From the NCBI GenBank assembly GCA_910578995.1, contig CAJTSY010000002.1, positions 1 through 64,000 on the forward strand: a DNA stretch of 64,000 nt, in the 5' to 3' direction. This document shows, in pieces, positions 40,299 to 48,343 of the stretch (its first letter is position 1; every line of letters starts with the position of its first letter). The position numbers were made by a program, and so were the translations under genes. This DNA comes from an uncultured Acetatifactor sp. Lineage in GTDB: Bacteria; Bacillota; Clostridia; Lachnospirales; Lachnospiraceae. The notes beneath the pieces were generated by a model, which was given only the letters and a program-made list of their open reading frames with translations, made no database searches and was not told where the DNA came from.

Positions 40299-42458
40299 CT
40301 ACTCCAGTGTAAACTCGACTCTTCTCGTAAAGGACCTCTCCTGGGTCTCCCCGGGCGTAGTGGTGGTCTCCCCCGTTTCCGGATCGGTGGTGGTGGTTCC
40401 CTCCGTGGTGACGGAATAAGTCATGGTGATGGTGCCTCCCTGGCAGGTCAGGCCGGCGTAATTGGCCGCCAGGGGGAAACTGGACGTCCTTGTATTCAGG
40501 AGCTCCTGCCCGTCATCCGTGGTCAGCGTAACGGAAACCTCCCCTCCCGCCTCGTAGTCCGGCGCTTCCTCCGGAGTGGGCGCCATAATGCTGGCATTGT
40601 AACGGTACTCCGGAATATTCGGCTCGGGCCCCTTGCTCACCTTGATATCCATGACTGTTCCCGGATCCACATAGGAGCCGTTGGAATAGCTCTGGTAGCA
40701 AATCTGCCCTTCCGGGTATTCGCTGCTGTAAACATATGCGATTTCTTCCCCTATCTTCAGTCCGGCTTCCACGGCGGTAACAATCCCGTCCTGCTCGGAA
40801 AGCCCCAGCAGTTTCGGAACCCATATCTTCTCCCTCCCCAGACTCACCGTCACAGTGATGTTGGTTCCCTTGGCCACCTCTGTGTCCGCGGAAGGCACCT
40901 GGGACATGACAATGCCTTCTTCCACTTCGTCGGAATATCCGTCCACCCTTGTGACGGCAAATCCCAGCTGCGTCAGCCGGGCATTCGCCTCATCATAGGA
41001 GCTTCCCGTCACGGACGGCACGGGTATGCCCTGGGGACCGGCGCTGGCAGTAAGCTTCACCGTCGTTCCCACCTTAATCTCCGCGCCTTCCTCCACATCC
41101 GCGCTGATCACCTCCCCGGCCTGGATGGTATCCGACTCCTCGTAGTTCACCTCGGATTTGATCCCCAGATCCGTCAGCGCGTTTCTGGCCTCCTCGACAC
41201 TTTTCCCCTTTACCCGGGGCATGTTTACATAGGGGATCTCCTCAGCCGAGGATGAGCCGGAACTCTCCGAAGGCGGTTCCGTGATGATCGGACTGTCCGA
41301 TTCCCCGTTCCCCGTACTCCTGCCCCCAAACACTTTTACCGCGAGGATGACGGCGACCACACAGAAGACCACCCCGCCGATCAGCGCCAGAAACGTGGTC
41401 ACCTTCTCCATTCTGGGATTGTAGTCATAATCCTCCTCGTCCTCTTCTCCCTCCGGCTCCTCTTCATATACCGGCTCCGCATCGGAGCGGAGCCGTATGG
41501 GTTCCTCCCTTTCGTCGTAATCCCGGTAATGCCTGTCCTGGTACACAACCCTGCGCTTGATCTGTTCCCTGTCGCTGTCGGTGATCATGCGGGTGCCCGC
41601 CTGCATGTCAGGGTCATTTTGTACTACAAAATCCTCGTCCGGATTCATCAGGGACTGCTTCAGATCCGCGATCAGCTCCTGCATGTTCTGGTACCTGCGG
41701 TCAGGAGATTTCTGGCAGCACTTGATCACGATCCCCTCCACGCTGTTGGGAATCTCGGGCACGAATTCCTTGGGGGAGGGAAGCTCCTCCTGAATATGCT
41801 TGATGGCAATAGCCACCGTGGTCTCCCCGTTAAAGGGAACCCTGCCGGTGAGCATTTCGAATATGGTGATGCCCAGGGAGTAAATATCGCTTTTTTCATC
41901 GCTGTATCCGCCCCTGGCCTGCTCCGGGGAGGTATAATGGACGGAGCCCATCACGTTGGATGTGATGGTATTGCTGGTGGCTGCCTTGGCGATGCCGAAA
42001 TCCGTCACTTTCACCTTTCCGTCCTTGGATATGATAATATTCTGGGGCTTGATGTCCCTGTGAATGATATGGTTGTTGTGAGCCGCCTCAATGCCCATGC
42101 TCACCTGTATGGCAATGCTGACCGCCTCCTTAAAGGACAGCCTGGCCTTTTTTTCGATATATTTCTTGAGGGTGATCCCCTCCACCAGTTCCATAACGAT
42201 ATAGTAAATGCCGTCCTCCTCGCCCACATCATACACATTTACGATGTTGGGGTGCATAAGCCCTGCCGCCGCCTGGGCCTCTGTACGGAATTTCGACACA
42301 AAATTGGCATTTTCACTGAATTCCTGCTTGAGAACCTTTATAGCCACAAAACGGTTCAGCTTATGGCATTTTGCTTTATATACATCCGACATGCCTCCGG
42401 TGCCGATTTTTTCAAGTACCTCATAACGGTCACCAATCATCATTCCTATCTTAACCAT
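40299..42458 (-). CDS. pknB: PASTA-domain Ser/Thr protein kinase PknB/PrkC
   Basis: A 719-residue Hanks-type kinase with one membrane segment (~354-377). Kinase features are the GTGGMSDVYKA loop, VAIK (Lys41), HRDIKPQN (Asp135), DFGIA (153-157) and an activation loop rich in Ser/Thr. Outside, three PASTA domains lie at about 410-475, 476-541 and 542-611 and bind muropeptides or lipid II. A further ~108-residue C-terminal beta-rich region with a Thr-rich stretch (TTTTDPETGETTTTPGE) follows. In Bacillus, PrkC answers muropeptides and triggers germination. It forms a pair with the phosphatase PrpC, 20 bp upstream. The acidic juxtamembrane stretch (residues 330-345) is notable. Confidence 0.95.
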   Translation of the reverse strand: MVKIGMMIGDRYEVLEKIGTGGMSDVYKAKCHKLNRFVAIKVLKQEFSENANFVSKFRTEAQAAAGLMHPNIVNVYDVGEEDGIYYIVMELVEGITLKKYIEKKARLSFKEAVSIAIQVSMGIEAAHNNHIIHRDIKPQNIIISKDGKVKVTDFGIAKAATSNTITSNVMGSVHYTSPEQARGGYSDEKSDIYSLGITIFEMLTGRVPFNGETTVAIAIKHIQEELPSPKEFVPEIPNSVEGIVIKCCQKSPDRRYQNMQELIADLKQSLMNPDEDFVVQNDPDMQAGTRMITDSDREQIKRRVVYQDRHYRDYDEREEPIRLRSDAEPVYEEEPEGEEDEEDYDYNPRMEKVTTFLALIGGVVFCVVAVILAVKVFGGRSTGNGESDSPIITEPPSESSGSSSAEEIPYVNMPRVKGKSVEEARNALTDLGIKSEVNYEESDTIQAGEVISADVEEGAEIKVGTTVKLTASAGPQGIPVPSVTGSSYDEANARLTQLGFAVTRVDGYSDEVEEGIVMSQVPSADTEVAKGTNITVTVSLGREKIWVPKLLGLSEQDGIVTAVEAGLKIGEEIAYVYSSEYPEGQICYQSYSNGSYVDPGTVMDIKVSKGPEPNIPEYRYNASIMAPTPEEAPDYEAGGEVSVTLTTDDGQELLNTRTSSFPLAANYAGLTCQGGTITMTYSVTTEGTTTTDPETGETTTTPGETQERSFTRRVEFTLE

Positions 42459-42478
42459 ATATGCTCTCCATTCTCACA

Positions 42479-43210
42479 CTAATTCAAAGGTTCGATCAAA
42501 ATCACACTGATATTGTCCCTGCCGCCCTTCTCGTTGGCTGCCCTGACAAGTTCCTGCGCCTTTTCCACAATATCACGGCCCCCGCCCAGTATCATACGGA
42601 TCTCCCCGTCCTCCAGCATATTGGTCAGTCCGTCCGTACACATCAGTATCTCATCCTCTCTCCCAAGGGGCACAGTAAAGAAATCCGCCTTTACCGTATC
42701 TTCTGCTCCCACGGCCCGGGTGATGATATTCTTGTCAGGATGGTTCCTGGCCTCATCCCTTCCCAGGCCGCCCCTTCTGACCATCTCCTCCACCCAGGAA
42801 TGATCCCTGGTAATCTGCCGTATCTCAAAACGGTTCACCACATACAGCCTGCTGTCCCCCACGTTTGCCACATAAAGCTCCCTGTCCCTGACAGACGCTG
42901 CCACCACCGTGGTTCCCATTCCCTCCAGTTCCTCCGCCCCGGACGCCAACTCCCTTATTCTGGTATTGGCCGCCCGGATGGCCTCCTCAAAAAGGCGCAC
43001 AGGGTCACTTTCCGGCGAATCCGCAATTCTCTCCACGATGGTCTCCACCGCAGTGCGCGACGCATAATCCCCCGCATTGTGGCCGCCCATGCCGTCCGCC
43101 ACCAAGAACAGGTTGGACAGCCGGCCCACGGGCTGCTCGGACGAATACACATAATCCTGGTTCGATCTTCTCTTTCTTCCTATATTAGTCACGGAAAACG
43201 TTTTCAACAC
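42479..43210 (-). CDS. prpC: PP2C-type Ser/Thr phosphatase PrpC
   Basis: A 243-residue metal-dependent phosphatase of the PPM/PP2C family that reverses PknB phosphorylation. Conserved metal-binding and active-site motifs are RRSNQDYVY (Asp), LFLVADGMGGHNAGDYAS, VANVGDSRLYVV, and the late ILMCTDGLTNML and GGRDNISVILIE. GTG is used as start; GGAGG lies 9 nt upstream within the end of rlmN, and the genes overlap by 7 bp. Length is typical for bacterial PP2C. Confidence 0.95.
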   Translation of the reverse strand: MLKTFSVTNIGRKRRSNQDYVYSSEQPVGRLSNLFLVADGMGGHNAGDYASRTAVETIVERIADSPESDPVRLFEEAIRAANTRIRELASGAEELEGMGTTVVAASVRDRELYVANVGDSRLYVVNRFEIRQITRDHSWVEEMVRRGGLGRDEARNHPDKNIITRAVGAEDTVKADFFTVPLGREDEILMCTDGLTNMLEDGEIRMILGGGRDIVEKAQELVRAANEKGGRDNISVILIEPLN

Positions 43211-44268
43211 GCTTCATTTCCTCCAATGTCCCTCTGGCCCGACATCCTCTTACGCCGCAGCTGTCCGCAGGCCCCGTCAATGTCCCTGCCCATTTCCCTT
43301 CTAATAGTACCATTTATTTCATTTTTTTCAAGTATATTTTGAAAAGCCCGTATCCGCGGGGCCTGTGCCCGCGCAAAATCACACTCTTTCACAGGATTCA
43401 CGGGGATCAGGTTGACATGGCAGCGCAGCGGCTTCGCCAGGCGCGCTAGCTGCGCCGCATCCTCATCCCCGTCGTTCACGCCCTCCGCCAGACTGTATTC
43501 AAGGGTAATCCGCCTGCCTGTGCGCTCAAAATAATATCTGCACGCCTCCATGAGCTCCGCAACGGAATATCTGTCTGCAATAGGCATTATGCGGCGGCGT
43601 TTTTCGTCCGTGGCCGCATGCAGGGAAAGAGCCAGGGTAATCTGGAGCTTCTCTTCCGCCAACCGCCTCATTTGCGGCACCAGCCCGCAGGTGGACACGG
43701 TCACGTTCCTCTGGCTGATGTGCAGCCCGTTTTCGTCCGTGAGCATCCGGAGGAAGACCATCAGATTGTCATAATTGTCCAGAGGTTCCCCTGTCCCCAT
43801 CACCACCACGTTGCTCACCCTCTCCCCGGTCAGCAGGGTGATGGCGTACACCTGGTCCAGCATCTCCGAAGGCAGAAGATTCCGCTCCAGACCGTCCAGG
43901 GTGGACGCGCAGAAACGGCACCCCATCCTGCACCCCACCTGGGAGGAAATGCAGACGCTGTTCCCATGCTTATACTTCATCCACACGCTCTCCACCAGAT
44001 TGCCGTCCGGGAGCTCTAACAGAAATTTTCTGGTGCCGTCGATTTTTGACTCCTGGACATTCACTGCACGCAAAGAAGTGTAGAAATATTCCTTTTTACA
44101 TCTTTCCCGCAGACTGCCCGGCAGATTTGTCATTTCCTCAAATCCCCTCGCCAGCTTAACGTGCATCCAGTCATACATCTGCGCGGCGCGAAACTTCTTT
44201 TCCCCCCTGGCGGCCAGTTCCTCCTCCAGCTGCGGCAGCGTCAGGGATTTTATATCCTTTTTTTCCAT
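43204..44268 (-). CDS. rlmN: 23S rRNA/tRNA m2A methyltransferase RlmN
   Basis: A 354-residue radical SAM enzyme that methylates A2503 of 23S rRNA and A37 of some tRNAs. The cluster-binding motif is C-x3-C-x2-C in CRMGCRFCAST; the SAM-binding MGTGEPLDNYDN follows; the conserved C-terminal Cys lies in the CGQLRRK segment (residue ~340), and a second catalytic Cys is in the QVGCRMGC region. The start is the ATG after AGGAAGGG (7 nt); an ATG six codons earlier has no spacing for the RBS. A gap with 53-bp repeats separates it from rsmB. Confidence 0.95.
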   Translation of the reverse strand: MEKKDIKSLTLPQLEEELAARGEKKFRAAQMYDWMHVKLARGFEEMTNLPGSLRERCKKEYFYTSLRAVNVQESKIDGTRKFLLELPDGNLVESVWMKYKHGNSVCISSQVGCRMGCRFCASTLDGLERNLLPSEMLDQVYAITLLTGERVSNVVVMGTGEPLDNYDNLMVFLRMLTDENGLHISQRNVTVSTCGLVPQMRRLAEEKLQITLALSLHAATDEKRRRIMPIADRYSVAELMEACRYYFERTGRRITLEYSLAEGVNDGDEDAAQLARLAKPLRCHVNLIPVNPVKECDFARAQAPRIRAFQNILEKNEINGTIRREMGRDIDGACGQLRRKRMSGQRDIGGNEAC

Positions 44269-44299
44269 ATTCATTCCCTTCCTCATCCTGCACCGAGTC

Positions 44300-44455
44300 A
44301 GGATTCACAGACGGACGCCAGGCTGCCTGCCCCGGCATGCCTTCTCCGGCACCGGATTCGCAGACAGATACCAGGCTGCCTGCCCCGGCATGCCTTCTCC
44401 GGCACCGGATTCGCAGACGAATGCCAGGCTGCCTGCCCCGGCATGCCGCTGCCAT
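44300..44455. repeat. 53-bp tandem repeat between rsmB and rlmN
   Basis: Three copies of a 53-bp unit containing CCAGGCTGCCTGCCCCGGCA then TGCCTTCTCCGGCACCGGAT. CCAGGCTGCC starts fall at 44318, 44371 and 44424. The unit is GC-rich with internal self-complementarity (GCCGGGGCAGGC). It fills the whole gap between the two genes. Confidence 0.9.
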
Positions 44456-44472
44456 CCCCCGGAATACCTGCC

Positions 44473-45885
44473 TCAGCGCTGCGGTCTCCGGAATCTGGCA
44501 ATAAAAAAGCCGTCTGTCCCCATATACCCCGGAAGCAGCTGTATGCAGGCCTTCTTTTCATCCTCCGTCAGCCAGGCCTCTTCCTTTCCGGCTTTCCTGC
44601 GCGCCTCCTCCAGTTCCTCTTTCTCTTTTAACAACATCTCCGGAAGAAGGCCTTCCAGCGGCATGGGTTCAAATCCAAGTTCCTCTGTGATATACCTGAC
44701 CATGGCCTCGTTCTCCGCCCTCCGAATGGTGCATGTGCTGTACAGGAGAATGCCCCCCGGCCTCACATATCCGGCGGAGGCTGCCGCAATCTGTCTCTGC
44801 AGTTCTTCCAGTCCCGGCAGGTTTTCCTCCGACACACGGTATTTGATATCCCGCTTTTTTCCCATGACCCCCAGCCCCGAGCAGGGCACATCCAAAAGAA
44901 CCACATCCGCCTTCCCCTCCAGCCCTTCGTCCCTGCGGACGGCGTCGTAGACCTGGAGCTCTATATTCTCCGCCCTCATGCGTTCTGCATTCTCTCTTAT
45001 CAGGGCAGCCTTCTCCTCCGACACATCCCTGGCAAGCACCCTGCCGGTTCCGGCTTTCTCCGCGGCCAGGATGGTCTTTCCCCCGGGAGCGGCACAGGCA
45101 TCGACTACAAAGTCACCTTCTTTTATGCCCGCAGCTTCCACTGCCAGCACGGAACTCACATCCTGCACCGTACATTTTCCCTCTGCAAAAGCCGGAAGAA
45201 GGGCCGGATTCTCCCCATGTCCTTCCACCAGACAGACATAGGGCAGATAGGGACTTTGTGCCAGCTCCATCCCCCTTCCTTCCATGTCCCTGCAAAGCGC
45301 CTCCCTCTCCCCCCGGGACAGAGAGGCGGCAAACCTCAGGGAAACGGGATGGATCTCCATCAGCCCCTTTAAAAGCGCTGCCGTGACATCCCTGCCATAT
45401 TCGTCCATCCACAGCTCCACCAGCCACTTGGGCATGGAATATTTCACGGAAAGATATTTTTCAGGCTCCTTTTCCCTGTCCGGCAGGGGCAGCGCACTTT
45501 TTTCGCCGGATATCCTGCGCAGCACGCCGTTTACGAAACCCTTCAGATTTCCGAACTTCCTCCTGGCCGCCAGTCTGCAGGCCTCATTGCAGGCCGCACT
45601 GTCGGGAACGGAATCCATATACAGAATCTGGTACACGCTCATCCGCATCAGGCACCGTATCAGGGGTTTCATCTTCCTCACAGGCAGACTGGAATAACAG
45701 TTCAGATAATAATCCAGTTCCAGCCGGCGCTCAATGGTGCCTTCCGTCAGCCGCTTGATAAAAGCCCTGTCCCTGGCCTGAAGGTAGTCATATTTATCCA
45801 GTACGGCCTTCACCAGTCTGTGGGAGTACTCTCCCTCCCTCTCCAGGGCAAGAAGCGTATCCAAAACAATTTCCCGGGTATTCAT
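44473..45885 (-). CDS. rsmB: 16S rRNA m5C967 methyltransferase RsmB
   Basis: A 470-residue RsmB/Sun methyltransferase. An N-terminal NusB-like RNA-binding domain (about 1-140; LTEGTIERRLELDYYLN) precedes the catalytic domain with VVDACAAPGGKTILAAEKA (SAM site), DVPCSGLGVMGKKRDIKYR (with the first catalytic Cys) and YSTCTIRRAENEAMV (second Cys, the nucleophile). The start is the ATG with GGGAG 5 nt upstream; another ATG four codons earlier is less well placed. The C-terminal ~40 residues are variable. It sits in the conserved fmt-yugP-rsmB-rlmN order. Confidence 0.95.
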   Translation of the reverse strand: MNTREIVLDTLLALEREGEYSHRLVKAVLDKYDYLQARDRAFIKRLTEGTIERRLELDYYLNCYSSLPVRKMKPLIRCLMRMSVYQILYMDSVPDSAACNEACRLAARRKFGNLKGFVNGVLRRISGEKSALPLPDREKEPEKYLSVKYSMPKWLVELWMDEYGRDVTAALLKGLMEIHPVSLRFAASLSRGEREALCRDMEGRGMELAQSPYLPYVCLVEGHGENPALLPAFAEGKCTVQDVSSVLAVEAAGIKEGDFVVDACAAPGGKTILAAEKAGTGRVLARDVSEEKAALIRENAERMRAENIELQVYDAVRRDEGLEGKADVVLLDVPCSGLGVMGKKRDIKYRVSEENLPGLEELQRQIAAASAGYVRPGGILLYSTCTIRRAENEAMVRYITEELGFEPMPLEGLLPEMLLKEKEELEEARRKAGKEEAWLTEDEKKACIQLLPGYMGTDGFFIARFRRPQR

Positions 45886-45930
45886 TCCAACTCCCATCCG
45901 CCTGTGTCCAGGCTTTCATAAATACCGGAT

Positions 45931-46632
45931 TCAGTCGTCCCTTCTCCGGTTCCCGCCAAAGAGAAGCACGAGACGCAGCAGCTGCAGAATGGAAGATGCT
46001 GCCGCCGCCACATATGTCATGGCTGCCGCCGTAAGCACCTTTCTGCATCCCCTGGCCTCCTCCGTGGTGAGCAGCCCGTACTGGTCTATCTTAGCCACTG
46101 CCCTGGCTGACGCGTTAAACTCCACCGGCAGCGTCACCAGCTGAAACAGCACGGCAAGGGCAAATGTCCAGATACCGATCTGGATCAGTACCTGGTTCCA
46201 GCTTAAAAGGACACCCACCAGAATGATGGGCAGCCCCAGACGGCTGCCGATATTTGCCACAGGCACAAGGGCGGACCGGATATTCAGTGGCGCATATCCC
46301 TTTGCGTGCTGTATGGCATGCCCGCACTCATGGGCCGCAACCCCCACCGCAGTCACCGACGGTTGGTTATAATTGTCATAGGAGAGCCGCACTGTGTTGG
46401 TGCGGGGATCATAGTGGTCCCCGCTGCCGGACTTCAGGCACTCAATCTGCACATTATAAAGTCCCTCGTTGTTCAGGATACGCCTGGCGGCATCCGCCCC
46501 GGTTATTCCGCTGCTGTTGCGCACCCTGCTGTATTTTCCCATGGCACTGTTCACCATGGCGCTGGCTCCCAGGCACAGCAGCATGCCGATCAGCACAAGC
46601 GCATAGGTAGGATCCCAATAATACATCCCCAT
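45931..46632 (-). CDS. YugP-type membrane zinc metallopeptidase
   Basis: A 233-residue membrane protein of the neutral zinc metallopeptidase family (Bacillus YugP). The zinc motif HECGHAIQH (HExxH-like, written H-E-x-x-H) lies at about residues 105-113. A first membrane segment is near residues 9-28, and further ones lie at about 125-165 and 205-225. The substrate is unknown. Its place between fmt and rsmB is conserved in Clostridia. The downstream Arg/Asp tail is short. The first Met is used; a second one two codons later cannot be excluded. Confidence 0.88.
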   Translation of the reverse strand: MGMYYWDPTYALVLIGMLLCLGASAMVNSAMGKYSRVRNSSGITGADAARRILNNEGLYNVQIECLKSGSGDHYDPRTNTVRLSYDNYNQPSVTAVGVAAHECGHAIQHAKGYAPLNIRSALVPVANIGSRLGLPIILVGVLLSWNQVLIQIGIWTFALAVLFQLVTLPVEFNASARAVAKIDQYGLLTTEEARGCRKVLTAAAMTYVAAAASSILQLLRLVLLFGGNRRRDD

Positions 46633-46635
46633 TCT

Positions 46636-47589
46636 TCATCGCTCCTTTCCCGATACCCCGAGCACTTCCCCGGGCTGCATTCTCACGCCCAGAAGGAAAT
46701 CATGGGCCGTCATCCTTTTCCTTCCTTCCAGCTGAAGCTCATAAATGCGCAGGACTCCCTCCCCGGCGGCCACAGTCACACAGTCCCTGTCTGTCTGAAG
46801 GATCTCCCCGGGAATCCGTCCAAATACATTCACCGCATACGCGGGCTCCGCCTTCCATATCTTCAGCTGTTTCCCCTGATAGTCCGTATAGGCGCTGGGC
46901 CAGGGGGTCATGGCCCTTATTCTGCGGTCCACGTTCCGGGCATCCTGTGTAAAATCGATGGCTCCCATCTCCTTGCTGATCATGGGTGCATAACAGCTCA
47001 GCTCCTCCTCCTGTTTCACGGGAACCAGTTTTCCCTGCTCCAAAACGGCCAGCGCCTCCCTGATGGCCTCCCCTCCCAGAACCGCCAGTCTGTCATGAAG
47101 CGTCTCGTAATCATCCCGGGGAGAAATGGCAGTCTCCTTCTTATAGAGCATATCGCCTGTGTCTATCCCGGCATCCATCTGCATGATGGTGACCCCGGTC
47201 TTCTCCTCCCCGTACAGAATTGCATGCTGGATGGGGGATGCCCCCCTGTACCTGGGAAGCAGGGAGGCATGAATATTCAGGCAGCCAAAAGGGGGAATAT
47301 CCAGGATCTCCTGGGATAAAATCTGCCCGAAAGCCGCCACAATATACACATCCGCCGGATACTGCCTCAGGGCCGCCACCGCCTCCGGTTTCCTGATGCG
47401 CCGGGGCTGCAGAACGTCAATCCCATACTTTTCGGCACAGATTTTTACCGGCGGCGGCACCAGGGTCCTGCTCCTTCCCCTGGATCTGTCAGGCTGCGTC
47501 ACCACTGCCAAGATTTCATGCCCTGCCCCAATCAGGGCTTCCAGAGCGGCCCTGGCATACTCGGGAGTCCCCATAAATACAATTTTCAT
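46636..47589 (-). CDS. fmt: Methionyl-tRNA formyltransferase Fmt
   Basis: A 317-residue enzyme that formylates initiator Met-tRNA with 10-formyl-THF. It begins MKIVFMGTPEYARAALEALI; the tRNA-binding loop is RSRGRSRTLVPPPVK; the active-site signature is LNIHASLLPRYRGASPIQHA with Asn-His-Ser-type geometry, followed by MDAGIDTGDML with the catalytic Asp. The C-terminal OB-like domain follows. It starts 7 bp after def and ends 3 bp before yugP, so translation is tightly linked. Confidence 0.96.
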   Translation of the reverse strand: MKIVFMGTPEYARAALEALIGAGHEILAVVTQPDRSRGRSRTLVPPPVKICAEKYGIDVLQPRRIRKPEAVAALRQYPADVYIVAAFGQILSQEILDIPPFGCLNIHASLLPRYRGASPIQHAILYGEEKTGVTIMQMDAGIDTGDMLYKKETAISPRDDYETLHDRLAVLGGEAIREALAVLEQGKLVPVKQEEELSCYAPMISKEMGAIDFTQDARNVDRRIRAMTPWPSAYTDYQGKQLKIWKAEPAYAVNVFGRIPGEILQTDRDCVTVAAGEGVLRIYELQLEGRKRMTAHDFLLGVRMQPGEVLGVSGKER

Positions 47590-47596
47590 ATATTAT

Positions 47597-48073
47597 TCAC
47601 CCTTCTTCCTCGTTTACGGCATCCTGAAGCGGTCCTTCCACCTTCTCAACATAGAGATGTCCGTCCAGATGGTCAAGTTCATGACAGATGGCCCGGGCAA
47701 GAAGTTCGGTACCCTCCAGTTCAAATTCCTTCATATTGACGTCAAGCGCCACCGCCTTGACATAGCCCGGACGGGTGACCTGCCCGGTCTTGCCCGGCAC
47801 GCTTAAGCATGCCTCCTGGCCGGTCTGTTCCCCGCTGGTCTCCACGATTCTGGGATTGATGAGGATATGGGGATCCTCCCCCGTGGTGTCAATGACCACG
47901 ATCCGTTTGAGCACGCCCACCTGGGGGGCCGCCAGTCCCACACCGTTTGCCTCGTACATGGTATCCAGCATATCCTCGATCAGTTCTCTTATGCGCGGAG
48001 TCATTTCCGTCACCATTCTGCATTTCTTCCCCAGCACTTCTTCCCCTATTTCCCGTATATTCCTGATTGCCAT
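47597..48073 (-). CDS. def: Peptide deformylase
   Basis: A 158-residue iron or zinc enzyme removing the formyl group from nascent proteins. The three motifs are GVGLAAPQVG (motif 1), EACLSVPG (motif 2, with Ala in place of the more usual Gly after Glu; the Cys is the metal ligand), and HELDHLDG (motif 3, two metal His and the catalytic Glu). The length and the absence of the insertion near motif 1 place it with type I or III enzymes. It lies before fmt, the partner in formyl-Met metabolism. Upstream is a perfect 105-bp duplication. Confidence 0.95.
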   Translation of the reverse strand: MAIRNIREIGEEVLGKKCRMVTEMTPRIRELIEDMLDTMYEANGVGLAAPQVGVLKRIVVIDTTGEDPHILINPRIVETSGEQTGQEACLSVPGKTGQVTRPGYVKAVALDVNMKEFELEGTELLARAICHELDHLDGHLYVEKVEGPLQDAVNEEEG

Positions 48074-48090
48074 TTTCTCGTCCTTTCTTA

Positions 48091-48338
48091 TTTATAGTTC
48101 CGTTTCCCTTCCCATGATACCGCTCTCTGGAAGAAAATCCCGTCTGCACAGCCCGCAGCCGCTATTTCCTTCCGGCATCATCGGAAGCGAAACTGTTTAT
48201 AGTTCCGTTTCCCTTCCCATGATACCGCTCTCTGGAAGAAAATCCCGTCTGCACAGCCCGCAGCCGCTATTTCCTTCCGGCATCATCGGAAGCGAAACTG
48301 TTTATAGTTCCGTTTCCCTTCCCATGATACCGCTCTCT
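48091..48338. repeat. 105-bp perfect tandem duplication between priA and def
   Basis: Two complete copies (48091-48195 and 48196-48300) are identical at every base that I can compare, and a third partial copy of 38 bp (48301-48338) follows. Copies begin TTTATAGTTCCGTTTCCCTT. The third copy abuts the end of priA at 48344. Full identity implies a very recent event or active homogenisation. Confidence 0.95.
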
Positions 48339-48343
48339 TACCC

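Noticed and set aside
44300..44455. CRISPR array
   Set aside because: The units are contiguous with no unique spacers and the period is 53 bp of fully repeated sequence; no cas genes are present. The same applies to the other arrays.
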